The position numbers were made by a program, and so were the translations under genes. The notes under the pieces are model-generated. The model saw only the letters and a list, made by a program, of their open reading frames with translations. It was not told where the DNA came from and searched no databases. A DNA stretch of 46,318 bases from CAYPHA01 sp964410215. Lineage in GTDB: Bacteria; Calditrichota; Calditrichia; Calditrichales; CAYPHA01. Shown piece by piece: positions 26,042 through 35,000 of the stretch. Numbering within the stretch: position 1 is the stretch's first letter; each line of letters begins with the position of its first letter. The stretch lies in NCBI GenBank assembly GCA_964410215.1, contig CAYPHA010000035.1:1-46318 (forward strand), read 5' to 3'.

Positions 26042-27145
26042 TTACCGGATTCGTTTTCTGCGGTTTCGCACATAATCTTCAAGCATGTAATCACCCAGTC
26101 CCTTAACATTACTGTAAAAGGCACGGCCATGATTGATCCGTGTAAAGTCCCGCACAAATTGCTGCAGGTAAGGATCCCGGGCGATCATGAATGTCGTAAC
26201 CGGAATACGCAATTTTCTGCATCTGGCGGCCTGGTTCAGCGTTTTATTGATAATCTTGCGGTCCAGGCCGAAACTGTTTTTGTAATAACCGGCGCCTTCC
26301 CGCATGCAGGTCGGCTTTCCATCGGTTATCATGAATATCTGTTTATTGTTATTCTTCCGCCGCCTGAGAATATTCAGAGCCAGTTCTAATCCATCATACG
26401 TATTAGTATGAAAAGGCCCTACCTGCAGGAAAGGTAAATCCTTTATTTCTATCGGCCAGGCTTCATCACCGAATACGATAAGGTCCAGAGTATCCTTGGG
26501 ATACCGCGTCGTGATCAGCTCGGACAGGGCCATGGCTACTTTTTTTGCCGGTGTGATCCGATCCTCCCCGTAAAGGATCATGGAATGGGAAATATCGATC
26601 ATCAGAACAGTCGATGTCTGTGTTTTGTATTCCCTTTCCTCTACCACCAGGTCGTCTTCTGTCAGACTGAACCGGTCGATCCCATGGTTGATTTGTGCAT
26701 TTTTGATGGATTCCGACTTATCGATCAGATCCAGATAATCTCCGAATTCGTACTGACGCCGGTCTGCCGTGGTCTCATCACCCAGACCGGAGAATGGTGT
26801 GGCATGGTCCCCTCGGGCGGATTTTTTCAATTTACCGAAAATCTCTTCCAGCGCCTTTCGCCGGATGACCTGTCCGGACTTCGATGCAACGGAATAATCA
26901 CCGGAATTGGGAACGGTTTCCTCGATGTAACCTTCTTTTTTCAGGTCCTCTACAAAATCACCCATCCCGTACTGATCATTGGTCATGTTATATTTATTAT
27001 CGAGCTGGGTCATCCAGTTTAGCGCTTCGGAGACATCGCCCCCGGTATAGGTCAACAGTTGCAGGAACAGCTCCAGCAGGGCTTCAAAGGGATTTTTATG
27101 CGGATTTTCGTCCGGTATATATTTTGTAAATCGCAGTCCAATCAT
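26042..27145 (-). CDS. VWA-domain protein, partner of the AAA+ ATPase
   Basis: A 367-residue soluble protein with a C-terminal von Willebrand factor A domain (about 175-360). The metal-ion-dependent adhesion site is complete: D184-I-S-H-S188, a threonine in TNTYDGL (about 247-249) and D275 in ITDGKP. The N-terminal half (about 1-170) is helical and acidic and not recognised. There is no signal peptide, so it acts in the cytoplasm. Metal-bound VWA domains in such pairs usually connect an AAA+ ring to its client. A GGGGGA site precedes the ATG; a 101-bp spacer separates it from the barrel gene upstream. Confidence 0.88.
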   Translation of the reverse strand: MIGLRFTKYIPDENPHKNPFEALLELFLQLLTYTGGDVSEALNWMTQLDNKYNMTNDQYGMGDFVEDLKKEGYIEETVPNSGDYSVASKSGQVIRRKALEEIFGKLKKSARGDHATPFSGLGDETTADRRQYEFGDYLDLIDKSESIKNAQINHGIDRFSLTEDDLVVEEREYKTQTSTVLMIDISHSMILYGEDRITPAKKVAMALSELITTRYPKDTLDLIVFGDEAWPIEIKDLPFLQVGPFHTNTYDGLELALNILRRRKNNNKQIFMITDGKPTCMREGAGYYKNSFGLDRKIINKTLNQAARCRKLRIPVTTFMIARDPYLQQFVRDFTRINHGRAFYSNVKGLGDYMLEDYVRNRRKRIR

Positions 27146-27246
27146 ACATTTCCCCCGTTTCCAAATTGTAATCTTAAACTTGCAAACGGGATAAAGGTTC
27201 AGATTATTCTTCCGTTTTGTCTGTTTGAGAATTTATTTGTGAAGGT

Positions 27247-28239
27247 TCAAAACCGTGCTGCCAGGCCTATCAAAAGCTGAGCACCGGAAAAAGTCAGCCG
27301 GGTATGAAACAGCTCCTCACTCTGGTAACCGGCCTTCAGATAGAGCTCCGCGGACGGTTTAACATCGTATCCGAACTTCAGGTAATAGGTATTTTCATCG
27401 GTAAGGGGTTTATAGGAAAGCTGAACAGGTATGTCCGAAAGGCGTTGTGCCTGGTAATAATTAATGTACAGAAACAGTGTTGTCCGCTTTGAAATATAGC
27501 GTCCGAACAGGAAGATGAATCGTATATTGGATTCCGGGTCAAAATGATGGTCGTATGATTGACGGTAAAACAGGATACTGGCAGAGGCAATATAATACGA
27601 ACGTAAACGCATTGTAAGTTCCGGCCCGTAACGGTAACCCGGATTTTTTGAATAACTGAAATCTGAAACGGTTGCTGAAATGGAAAACCGCTCCAGGTAT
27701 ACGCCTGTTCCAACACGAAAGACATCGAACAGATCAAAGAGCGAAGCAAATTTCACGGCATAACCGTTCATGGTATTGAAACGGTTTTCTGCAAAATCAC
27801 GGTGGTAGAAACTGGTCTCTCCGACGAACGTAACAGCATCATGCAATGGCACATGCAGTGCAAGATGCGCCTGGGCCAGGTTGTATGAGAACGCGGAGAA
27901 AGTATCACCGGAATAATCGTTTCGCTTGATACCGATATGCGCATCCAGGGTATTGTCTGAAAAAAAACGGCGGTATTCCACACCGGTGGAAAACTTAACG
28001 GTGGTTACATTATCCGTAAAGTAATGACGCGGCACAATCCGGCTTTTTACCAGAAACCGGTTACGGAATTGGTTATACCGGTATTGCAGAGAGGCATTCA
28101 GGGAGCTCTGCAACTGTGTACGCGATCGGTTATGCAGATAGAATCCGGATTCAGCGCTGCATTTCAGAAGCATACGATCTTCTGCACGCACATTCAACCA
28201 CGCCATGAACAGAAGAAGACAACTGAGAAGGTATTTCAT
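27247..28239 (-). CDS. putative outer-membrane beta-barrel protein
   Basis: A 330-residue secreted protein: signal peptide of about 19 residues (cut near VRA-ED), then alternating polar/aromatic strands throughout and a final phenylalanine (GLAARF), the usual outer-membrane assembly signal. No enzyme motif and no named family recognised; the size suggests 12-16 strands. Its ATG overlaps the stop of the coiled-coil gene as ATGA, so the pair is translationally coupled and probably works together at the envelope. Confidence 0.75.
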   Translation of the reverse strand: MKYLLSCLLLFMAWLNVRAEDRMLLKCSAESGFYLHNRSRTQLQSSLNASLQYRYNQFRNRFLVKSRIVPRHYFTDNVTTVKFSTGVEYRRFFSDNTLDAHIGIKRNDYSGDTFSAFSYNLAQAHLALHVPLHDAVTFVGETSFYHRDFAENRFNTMNGYAVKFASLFDLFDVFRVGTGVYLERFSISATVSDFSYSKNPGYRYGPELTMRLRSYYIASASILFYRQSYDHHFDPESNIRFIFLFGRYISKRTTLFLYINYYQAQRLSDIPVQLSYKPLTDENTYYLKFGYDVKPSAELYLKAGYQSEELFHTRLTFSGAQLLIGLAARF

Positions 28240-29204
28240 TCGTCGATTTTCAATTTTCCCAGTTTGTACCGGGTCGTTTCCAGATAATGTTCCAGTGACT
28301 TTTTCGTTTGATGAATCATTTCCAGATAGTCTTCATTACTCATCTTTGTGTGTTCGGACTGCGACAGGGATGGCTTTCCGGATCCGAGAAGCTGATGGTT
28401 CAGCATCAATATCGAACGTATATGATCATCCATAAAAAGGTTGGACTTTCGGGATGCGCTCTCGGATATCATATTACCGTTTGACTCTTCACGGTAGTCC
28501 GTTGGACTGGCTGCAGAGTAGTTCTGCCTCACATCGCCAACGGGCAGCATCGCTCCGTCTTCAACATCCTCCAGGAAAGTCACCGCTTTTTCTTCGAGAC
28601 GGATCAGTTCACCGACGTTCTGTTCCAGCAGGACCATTACTTCGTACTGAGCCGTCAATTCAGCACGGGCTTTCGATAAAAAATCAGAATAGATTTTAAA
28701 ATCCGTTTCCGTATCTGCCGTATCGATTTGTACGGACTCCAGAACCAGCGGATCAAAGGAAAGCTCCGGAAGAACCGGAGACACGCGCATTCGTTTCAGG
28801 ATATAGCGTAACAGCAACACCTCGTTTTGTTCATCTGCGTTGTTTTTCATTGCCTGGCTCAGGGAGTCGATCTTATAGGTGTATCGCTCGTTAAGGGCCA
28901 GGCTGACATGTTCTACCGTATCCTGCAATGTTTCTATCCGGTTCCCGAAGGCATCCACTATATCGGAAAGGGAAAGAGCCTGTGCCATTATTTCCGCAAT
29001 CATTTCTTCGTCGGGATTTTCACGGCCCTTTTCCATATCGATCCGGTCAATAAGAATATCAAGCTTGTTCTGAACAGAATCGGTGCGATTCTGATAGAAG
29101 TTCAGGCGGGACTGGTATTCCTCATAGACCGATTCCAGTTTTTCTATATTCTGACCATACCCAATCGAAACGATGATCAAGATCAGCAGGAACAAAGCCT
29201 TCAT
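28236..29204 (-). CDS. secreted coiled-coil protein of unknown function
   Basis: A 322-residue protein with a signal peptide (MKALFLLILIIVSIGYGQ, cut before Asn19) and long stretches of heptad-like, Glu/Lys/Leu-rich helix at about 19-110 and 170-215, with a short Ser/Asn-rich spacer near 230-255 and a helical end. No domain recognised. It should be periplasmic. The start overlaps the stop of the NtrC-type regulator (ATGA) and the stop overlaps the start of the barrel gene (ATGA), so a sensor system, this protein and the barrel are translated in series. Confidence 0.8.
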   Translation of the reverse strand: MKALFLLILIIVSIGYGQNIEKLESVYEEYQSRLNFYQNRTDSVQNKLDILIDRIDMEKGRENPDEEMIAEIMAQALSLSDIVDAFGNRIETLQDTVEHVSLALNERYTYKIDSLSQAMKNNADEQNEVLLLRYILKRMRVSPVLPELSFDPLVLESVQIDTADTETDFKIYSDFLSKARAELTAQYEVMVLLEQNVGELIRLEEKAVTFLEDVEDGAMLPVGDVRQNYSAASPTDYREESNGNMISESASRKSNLFMDDHIRSILMLNHQLLGSGKPSLSQSEHTKMSNEDYLEMIHQTKKSLEHYLETTRYKLGKLKIDE

Positions 29205-30621
29205 TTCAACAATCCGTATTTTTCCATTTTATAATACAGGGTACTGGTTTTTACACCCAGAATCCGTGCTGCTCTTTTTTTTACGCCGTCCGCCTCCCTG
29301 AGAGCATGGCGGATCATGTTCTTTTCATAACTTTGCAGGGCCTGGTCCAGTTGCATCCCGCTGTAACCGGCACCCGGAACGGGTTGCCGGCCTAAAAATC
29401 CGCTTATTTCCTTAACACCGATTTCAGTATCCGGTGTCATGACATAAAGGCGTTCGAAGAGATTTTCCAGTTCCCGGATATTCCCGGGCCAGGAATAGTC
29501 TTTTAACAGAACCATGGCCTCCGGACTGATTGTTTTTTTCCGTGCCCGGTTTCGGTTCAATCTTTCCAGGAAATGTTCGGTCAGCAGGGGTATATCCGAT
29601 GGCCTTTCCCGTAATGCCGGCAGCTTGATCGGAATGACGTTGAGCCGGTAATACAGATCTTCGCGGAAGCGGTTCTCTGAAATGAGCTGCAAAAGGTTGT
29701 GATTCGTCGCTGTGACCAACCTGATATCCACCTGGTAGGTTTTTTCGCCACCGACCCTTTCGAATTCTTTTTCCTGTAACGCTCTCAACAGCTTGACCTG
29801 CATCGCCGCCGAAATATCGCCGATCTCATCCAGGAACAGGGTACCGCCATCCGCGAGCTCAAAACGTCCCTGCTTTGACCGAATCGCCCCGGTAAAGGCA
29901 CCTTTTTCATGCCCGAACAACTCGCTTTCCAGCAAATTATCGTTCAGGGCACCACAGTTGACGCGGATAAACGGGCCATCCCTTCGCGGACCGCTTCTGT
30001 GGATTGCCCGGGCGACAAGTTCTTTACCGGTACCGCTTTCACCCTCGATCAGAACGGAAGCATCTTCTCCCGATACGCGTTTNNNNNNNNNNTTATCAGC
30101 CGGAACACTTCCTGCATTGCAGCAGACGCACCTACGATTTCCCCGAAACCCTGCATGAGCTCGTCACGGTAATACTGCTGTTCCGCTTCGAGACGTTCGA
30201 TCCGGTCGTTTTGCTGAATCTGCTCCTCGACTCGTTTCAACCGGATACGCAGCTCCTCCGGTGAAAAGGGTTTGGTGATAAAATCGGCGGCACCCAGACG
30301 CATGGCGTCAACGGCGGTCTGAACCGTGCCGTATGCTGAAATAAGAAGTACCTCCGACTTCGGTTCGCACTCCTTCACATATTTCAGCACGTCCATTCCC
30401 GTGAGGGGCTGCATCTTCAAATCCGTGATGACGATCGGGACGGGCTCTTTTTCAAAAGCGGCCACCGCTTTCTCCGGATCCGCAAAGATCCGCACTCCGT
30501 AGCCATCCCGTTCAAGCGTTTCCCGGATGCCAAGACGCATGGTATCGTTATCTTCAACAACCATAACGGTCAGAATTTGTTTACTGTTCTGACGTTTATT
30601 TTTATCTGACACTGTTTCCAT
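29201..30621 (-). CDS. NtrC-family sigma-54-dependent response regulator (interrupted by assembly gap)
   Basis: Receiver domain at about 15-130 (acidic VVEDND, phospho-acceptor D67 in VITDLKM, Lys in ITKPFS), then the AAA+ activator domain (Walker A GESGTGKE, the sigma-54 contact loop GAFTGA, Walker B GGTLFLDEIG), and a Fis-type helix-turn-helix at the end (KKRAARILGVKTSTLYYKM). It should drive sigma-54 promoters after phosphorylation by the kinase encoded directly upstream, with which it shares no gap. A run of 10 Ns at 30083-30092 breaks the frame between the receiver and Walker A; joining the flanks with a one-base overlap restores the frame with the usual family spacing, giving about 469 residues. 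I take it as one intact gene. Confidence 0.93.
30083..30092. other. assembly gap of 10 Ns inside the regulator gene
   Basis: Ten consecutive Ns, a usual placeholder for a scaffold join of unknown length. On the minus strand the flanks read ...CTGATAA and AAACGCG...; a one-base overlap gives Leu-Ile-Lys-Arg-Val, in frame and with the residue spacing of NtrC proteins. Confidence 0.95.
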
Positions 30622-32007
30622 CTATGTGTTTATGGTTAAATAAAATGTACATCCGTTTTTCAGGTTATTTTTCACAGTGATATCCGCGTTGTTTTCACGG
30701 GCCAGTTTTCTGCAAATAGCCAGGCCCAGGCCGGTTCCCTCCTCATGGGTTGTATAGAAAGGATCAAATATCCTTGTAATGTGCTCGCCGTTGATACCCG
30801 GTCCGTTATCGCTGACGGCAACACAGGGCAGGCCATCCTCTTTAGCGGAAGTGACTGTAATACGTCCCTTTTCATCCAGTACCTGAATACTGTTGGCAAT
30901 CAGGTTATTAAGAATCTGTCGCAGGTGGCCCGGGTCAAAGCGAATATAGGGGAGATGCGTTTCAATTTCCAGGCTGATCTGTTTTGAATGCAGCTTTTGC
31001 TGAAAATCGCGTTTTATCGTCTCAAACAGTTCTGCCAGCGGCACCTTCTCCGGCTGAACCTCGACCGGTCTGCTGAATGAAAGATAAGCGTTTATCTGGT
31101 TTTTAAGTGCTGATACTTCTTCCTGAATTTTACCCGCATACAGGGCGTTTTTACTGCCGGCATCGATATCTTCCCTGATCAGACCCGTCAGCAGTTCAAT
31201 CCCGCCCAGCGGATTCCGGATCTCATGGGCCACCTGAGCGAGCATGCTTTCCCGTTCCTGATGTATGCGGACCAGGTCATCACGCATCTTAACCAGCGCA
31301 TCGTTCAGAATCTGTAATTCACCGTTTATCTTTGACGGTGGTTCTGATTTGAAATCGCCCCTACCGATTTGCGCACTGAATGACACCAGTTTGTCGATGG
31401 GACGTGCAATCGTACCCGCCAGAAACCAGCCACTCAGCACGGTCAGTCCAAAACCGATAAAACCGATCAGGATGAAGATCCTGGAAAGGTCGTCGAGCCG
31501 GGAAAGACGGTCGACACTTTCCTGAATCCCCAGAAAATACTGGTCATCGAGGCGCTGGAAAGTCCATAAATACCATTTATTGTCCTGCCCTTTGAAAGGC
31601 AGACTGCTGGTAAACATACCGGGTTGTAATTCACGGATTTCTTTCCGGTTCAACTGCAGCCGTGTCGTTGAAATACCGGATCGGGCCGCCACCACAATAT
31701 CCAACTCCCGGTCAAATATAAAAGCGTTATTGAGTTTCAGCCGTTCAGCGGATTGAAGTAATTCATCCCGGTACATTGAAGCTGCCAGGGTTTTATTGTT
31801 ATTTCCAACCAGATTTAGATATTTCGTATCCAGATTATCGGAGATCATATGACTCATTTCGCTGATATGATCGTATAGCTGCTCCAGGTAGATATTACGT
31901 ACAAAAAGATAACTGATCCGTGAAAGGGAAAACACTAAAAGAGTAACCAGAATACTGAAGGTTATGATTATTTTAAACTTTATGCCGCTTCGGGAAAGCA
32001 TTCTCAT
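30622..32007 (-). CDS. membrane sensor histidine kinase
   Basis: A 461-residue kinase: first membrane helix about 12-36, an extracytoplasmic sensing region of about 140 residues (no named domain recognised, perhaps Cache-like), second helix about 176-198, HAMP linker about 199-250, then HisKA with phospho-acceptor H261 (HEIRNPLGG) and the ATPase domain with N box (LNNLIANS, 366-373), SDNGPG and GTGLGLAI. Layout matches AtoS/ZraS-type kinases that serve NtrC-type regulators. Its TAG stop is immediately followed by the regulator ATG. The outer-membrane gene upstream ends 58 bp earlier. Confidence 0.95.
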   Translation of the reverse strand: MRMLSRSGIKFKIIITFSILVTLLVFSLSRISYLFVRNIYLEQLYDHISEMSHMISDNLDTKYLNLVGNNNKTLAASMYRDELLQSAERLKLNNAFIFDRELDIVVAARSGISTTRLQLNRKEIRELQPGMFTSSLPFKGQDNKWYLWTFQRLDDQYFLGIQESVDRLSRLDDLSRIFILIGFIGFGLTVLSGWFLAGTIARPIDKLVSFSAQIGRGDFKSEPPSKINGELQILNDALVKMRDDLVRIHQERESMLAQVAHEIRNPLGGIELLTGLIREDIDAGSKNALYAGKIQEEVSALKNQINAYLSFSRPVEVQPEKVPLAELFETIKRDFQQKLHSKQISLEIETHLPYIRFDPGHLRQILNNLIANSIQVLDEKGRITVTSAKEDGLPCVAVSDNGPGINGEHITRIFDPFYTTHEEGTGLGLAICRKLARENNADITVKNNLKNGCTFYLTINT

Positions 32008-32065
32008 AGCGACTCATCGTTTTGTTGAAAATACATCAAGCATCCGCCTGCAATCGCACCAGCAA

Positions 32066-33511
32066 TTATAAGGGAATGATCAATACAAGCTGATGGGTAA
32101 AAATGGGCGTCTCAGTCAGGGTCAATGCCCCGTCCGGCGCCAGCAGGATGTCATTCATGGCAGCAGACTCCGACATTACGGAAGATGCTGTAATATCCAC
32201 ACCCGGCCGCCCTGTTCCGACGATCATTCTGCCGAGGTAGCGCAGCTCAAAGTGGTCATATTCATGGAAATATCCCCAGCTTAGTTTCCATTCCGTCCAT
32301 TGTTCATGCTGTTTGCGTCGCGATTCATCCACATAGTCATATTGATCCAGCCAGTACTGATAGCCGTGGGCCTGCAATCCCACCTGAAATCCCCTTCCAT
32401 TGGGGCCATGGGTGATACCGAATTTAATTAACGCATTCGAAAATGTAAATTCATTTTCGACCGTTTTTTCGCCCGGTGCAATGATTCGCCCCGTTCGCGT
32501 GCTGACAGGCGTTACCGCATCGGCCCAGGTCGTGCTCCAGATCGGTTCGTAGATCAGGTCAATGCCAAAGATTGTATCGTCTTTTTCCCTCGAAAAACCG
32601 ATTCCCAGGTTATAGGCCCAGGTATCGCCGGGATCGCGCGGGATATTCATCAGTTCATAATTCGGTATTTTTGGATGGCTTTTCCTGTTAAGCGTGGCAA
32701 TCGCTCCCATCATCCAGTCATTTTCCCCAACCGGCTGTGTATATCCAAAATGAATGCCGTGTGTTTTTGAATGATCGGTGTGCTTGTTCACCACATCATT
32801 TCTCCAGAAGTCCTCGTCCCAGAACGCATTGTAATATACGTTATGCCGCATATTGAAGTCATGATATAATACCAGGGCCTCGAGACGGCGGTTTTCAGAA
32901 AAAGTCCTGGAGATACCCAGCCGGAAGTCTCTGAAATGGCCTTCCTGCTCAATATCACTGCTGTTCGGATAGAGCAATTCCACGCCGTCCATCCCCCCCA
33001 GGTCACCATAAAACATTGATCCTGAAAGGGTTACACCGTATCGTTCGAGCGGAATACCCAGGTATACGGCACTATACACATTTCTCAGTGACTGATCTTT
33101 GAGGCGGTTACCCGGCGGTAACTGGGTCGGTCTTATTCCACCTCCATTTCCGGAGGTAATATCCAGGTCCTGGGCTGAAACAAAGCTACCGCCGTACCAG
33201 GAATCCCGGTTGGTCTGAAATGCCAGCGGAATGGTGCGGGCAGAACCGTTGTTATCTGAAATCCGGTAATAGACCGGCGAGACCGTCACAATAGTATTAT
33301 CAACAAATACCCCCCTGTTTGGATTCGTAAAAGGATCCGCCAGCCCGTCCGGCAGGGCGATGGAGACACCGCCCATACCCGCGTAACGGTTGGGGAACAT
33401 GGTAAACTGGTCACCGGTAGAAACCGGCACCGTCTTTATGGATATGAGTTGAGACCACACGGGAAGAACGGAAAGAAAAACCCCCGCTGCTATCAATTGT
33501 CTGATTTTCAT
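32066..33511 (-). CDS. outer-membrane protein, FadL/PorV-like
   Basis: A 481-residue secreted protein with a 20-residue signal peptide (cut after VWS). The motif RYAGMGGVSIALPDGLADPFTNPN near residues 42-66 resembles the N-terminal hatch segment of FadL/TodX- and PorV-type barrels of the FCB group ('GAGGAxxA...DAxAxxxNPA'). The rest is beta-strand-rich with many Tyr/Trp/Phe. It ends in Pro-Leu rather than an aromatic residue, unusual for a barrel. An AGAGGTG site precedes the ATG. Lies 42 bp after the serpin and upstream of the kinase. Substrate unknown. Confidence 0.75.
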   Translation of the reverse strand: MKIRQLIAAGVFLSVLPVWSQLISIKTVPVSTGDQFTMFPNRYAGMGGVSIALPDGLADPFTNPNRGVFVDNTIVTVSPVYYRISDNNGSARTIPLAFQTNRDSWYGGSFVSAQDLDITSGNGGGIRPTQLPPGNRLKDQSLRNVYSAVYLGIPLERYGVTLSGSMFYGDLGGMDGVELLYPNSSDIEQEGHFRDFRLGISRTFSENRRLEALVLYHDFNMRHNVYYNAFWDEDFWRNDVVNKHTDHSKTHGIHFGYTQPVGENDWMMGAIATLNRKSHPKIPNYELMNIPRDPGDTWAYNLGIGFSREKDDTIFGIDLIYEPIWSTTWADAVTPVSTRTGRIIAPGEKTVENEFTFSNALIKFGITHGPNGRGFQVGLQAHGYQYWLDQYDYVDESRRKQHEQWTEWKLSWGYFHEYDHFELRYLGRMIVGTGRPGVDITASSVMSESAAMNDILLAPDGALTLTETPIFTHQLVLIIPL

Positions 33512-33553
33512 ATCAACACCTCTGAATTCGTATTACAGCTTTCATTAACCGTC

Positions 33554-34798
33554 TCAGGAAGCCCATTCCGGATCAACGATTTTACCCATGAAAATCACGG
33601 CATTGGAAGATCGTTCCCGGATCACGAAGAAGAAGGGCCTGTCCAGCCGCAGATAAAAAATTTGCGGTTCCGGACCCGCGGATGTTTCACGCAGTTCCAC
33701 AACCGTTACTGCAGCCGCTTCCGTTCCCACTTCATCGGTTTGAATAAAGGATTTGTGCTTCACCAGATGGATATAGAGTCCGGAACCGGGAGAAATCCTG
33801 GAAAAATCAGCCTGGCCGGGAGAAAAGGCAATGTCCATGCCCATTGCCTTGAGCACATCGTTCATTTTGAGTTCATATTCCAGCTTGTATTTTGGCATCT
33901 GTATAACGCCGCTGTCCGCTTTCATCGCATCGATGTACGTTTTCCAGCGTTCACGGGTAAGATTGCCGATAAACGTATTCACATCGGTACCAAATGCAGG
34001 CAGGCACAAGGTCATACTGTAATCCCCCGCCCCATAAGCCATGTCAACCATCTGCACGGTGCTGTCCTGATAATAATCGAAGATCCCCTCAATCCGCATC
34101 ATTTTACAGTCCAGGTTTCCGTCAACACCCTGGAAGATATCATCCACGGTTTTATCCGGATCAAATTCATAGGTCCATGTGCCCTTGAAATAAATGGCAT
34201 TGATCAGAAACATGACCGTAAGCGGATCGATTTCATCCACAATGGATTCGATCTTACCATGTGTATGTTCCGAGACCCAGTTATTGATTATATCCAACGA
34301 AGAAGGATTTGTAAAATCCATAGCCGTGACCAGTGCATCAAAATAGTCGCGGTTGGTCTGGATGAACAAATCTTCCACGGGGTACGAATCCCGGTACCAG
34401 ATTGAATTGGCTATTTCGAAAAGAACTTTTTCGTCCAGACCGGTCAGAAACGTCATCAGATCCTTATAAGCCTGATTGATCTCCGCTTCGGTGAGTCCTT
34501 CAAATTCAAGGGTTTGACGCATGGCTTCATAGGTTTCATTGTCGGCACCGTTCATGGTCATGCCCAGTGCCATGGAAACGCTGAGCGGAGAAATAAAGAT
34601 ATTCTCTTCAGGCTGGATGGTATTTATCTGATGAAATAAAGAGAATCCAAAACTCTTTGCCGCTTCTACAATTTCTTTTTCAGGGGCGCTCAGGTCTCTT
34701 TTGTTCTGATCTGTTTTATCCGGACTGACTGAATTGTCGTCACAGCCCGATAACAGAAACGTTATAATAATGATCAGGGAAGTGATGAAACGTATCAT
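33554..34798 (-). CDS. serpin-family protease inhibitor, lipoprotein
   Basis: A 414-residue serpin with a perfect lipobox (LLSGC, Cys19), so it is likely anchored to a membrane facing the periplasm or exterior. The serpin fold shows in NIFISPLSVSMALGMTMNGA, the breach/shutter region (VMFLINAIYFKGTW), and the closing DRPFFFVIRE. The reactive-loop hinge, EVGTEAAAVT, matches the inhibitory consensus (P17-P8 with small residues), so it probably inhibits by the suicide mechanism; counting from P17 puts Thr-Ser at P1-P1' with Arg at P3. GGGAGA precedes the ATG. First gene of the minus-strand cluster that continues with a porin-like protein and a two-component system. Confidence 0.95.
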   Translation of the reverse strand: MIRFITSLIIIITFLLSGCDDNSVSPDKTDQNKRDLSAPEKEIVEAAKSFGFSLFHQINTIQPEENIFISPLSVSMALGMTMNGADNETYEAMRQTLEFEGLTEAEINQAYKDLMTFLTGLDEKVLFEIANSIWYRDSYPVEDLFIQTNRDYFDALVTAMDFTNPSSLDIINNWVSEHTHGKIESIVDEIDPLTVMFLINAIYFKGTWTYEFDPDKTVDDIFQGVDGNLDCKMMRIEGIFDYYQDSTVQMVDMAYGAGDYSMTLCLPAFGTDVNTFIGNLTRERWKTYIDAMKADSGVIQMPKYKLEYELKMNDVLKAMGMDIAFSPGQADFSRISPGSGLYIHLVKHKSFIQTDEVGTEAAAVTVVELRETSAGPEPQIFYLRLDRPFFFVIRERSSNAVIFMGKIVDPEWAS

Positions 34799-34956
34799 AA
34801 CGGAATCTCCCGGTTAAGTGCATAGATAACGCGAATGTATATACCTGTAAATTAAACAATAACCATGCCAGGATCATATAAAAAAAGGTGATTCGCTGAA
34901 ACCGTGCCATACAAGGGATCAACCCCGGAGGAAACAGAGTGAAAGGGAATGATGGT

Positions 34957-34989
34957 ATCAGAAATCTGACACTGTTTCAGATTCCTGAT
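34957..34989. repeat. imperfect 12-bp inverted repeat beyond the YkgJ-like gene
   Basis: ATCAGAAATCTG (34957-34968) and CAGATTCCTGAT (34978-34989) pair with one mismatch around a 9-base loop. It lies 11 bases after the stop at 35001. There is no T-tract on either side, so it is not a standard terminator, though it could still end or stabilise the transcript. Confidence 0.5.
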
Positions 34990-35000
34990 ATGGATGGAGG

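Noticed and set aside
27154..27190. Inverted repeat CCCGTTT / AAACGGG before the VWA gene
   Set aside because: Seven-base arms with a 23-base loop in a short spacer; not strong enough for an operator or terminator, though it could be re-examined with homologues.
29201..30621. Regulator split into two genes or a pseudogene
   Set aside because: The break coincides exactly with the 10-N placeholder, and both parts are continuous members of one NtrC-type protein.
32008..32065. Possible sigma-54 promoter (TGG...GC) upstream of the sensor kinase
   Set aside because: The GG and GC elements are 7 bases apart instead of 10, so the spacing rules it out.
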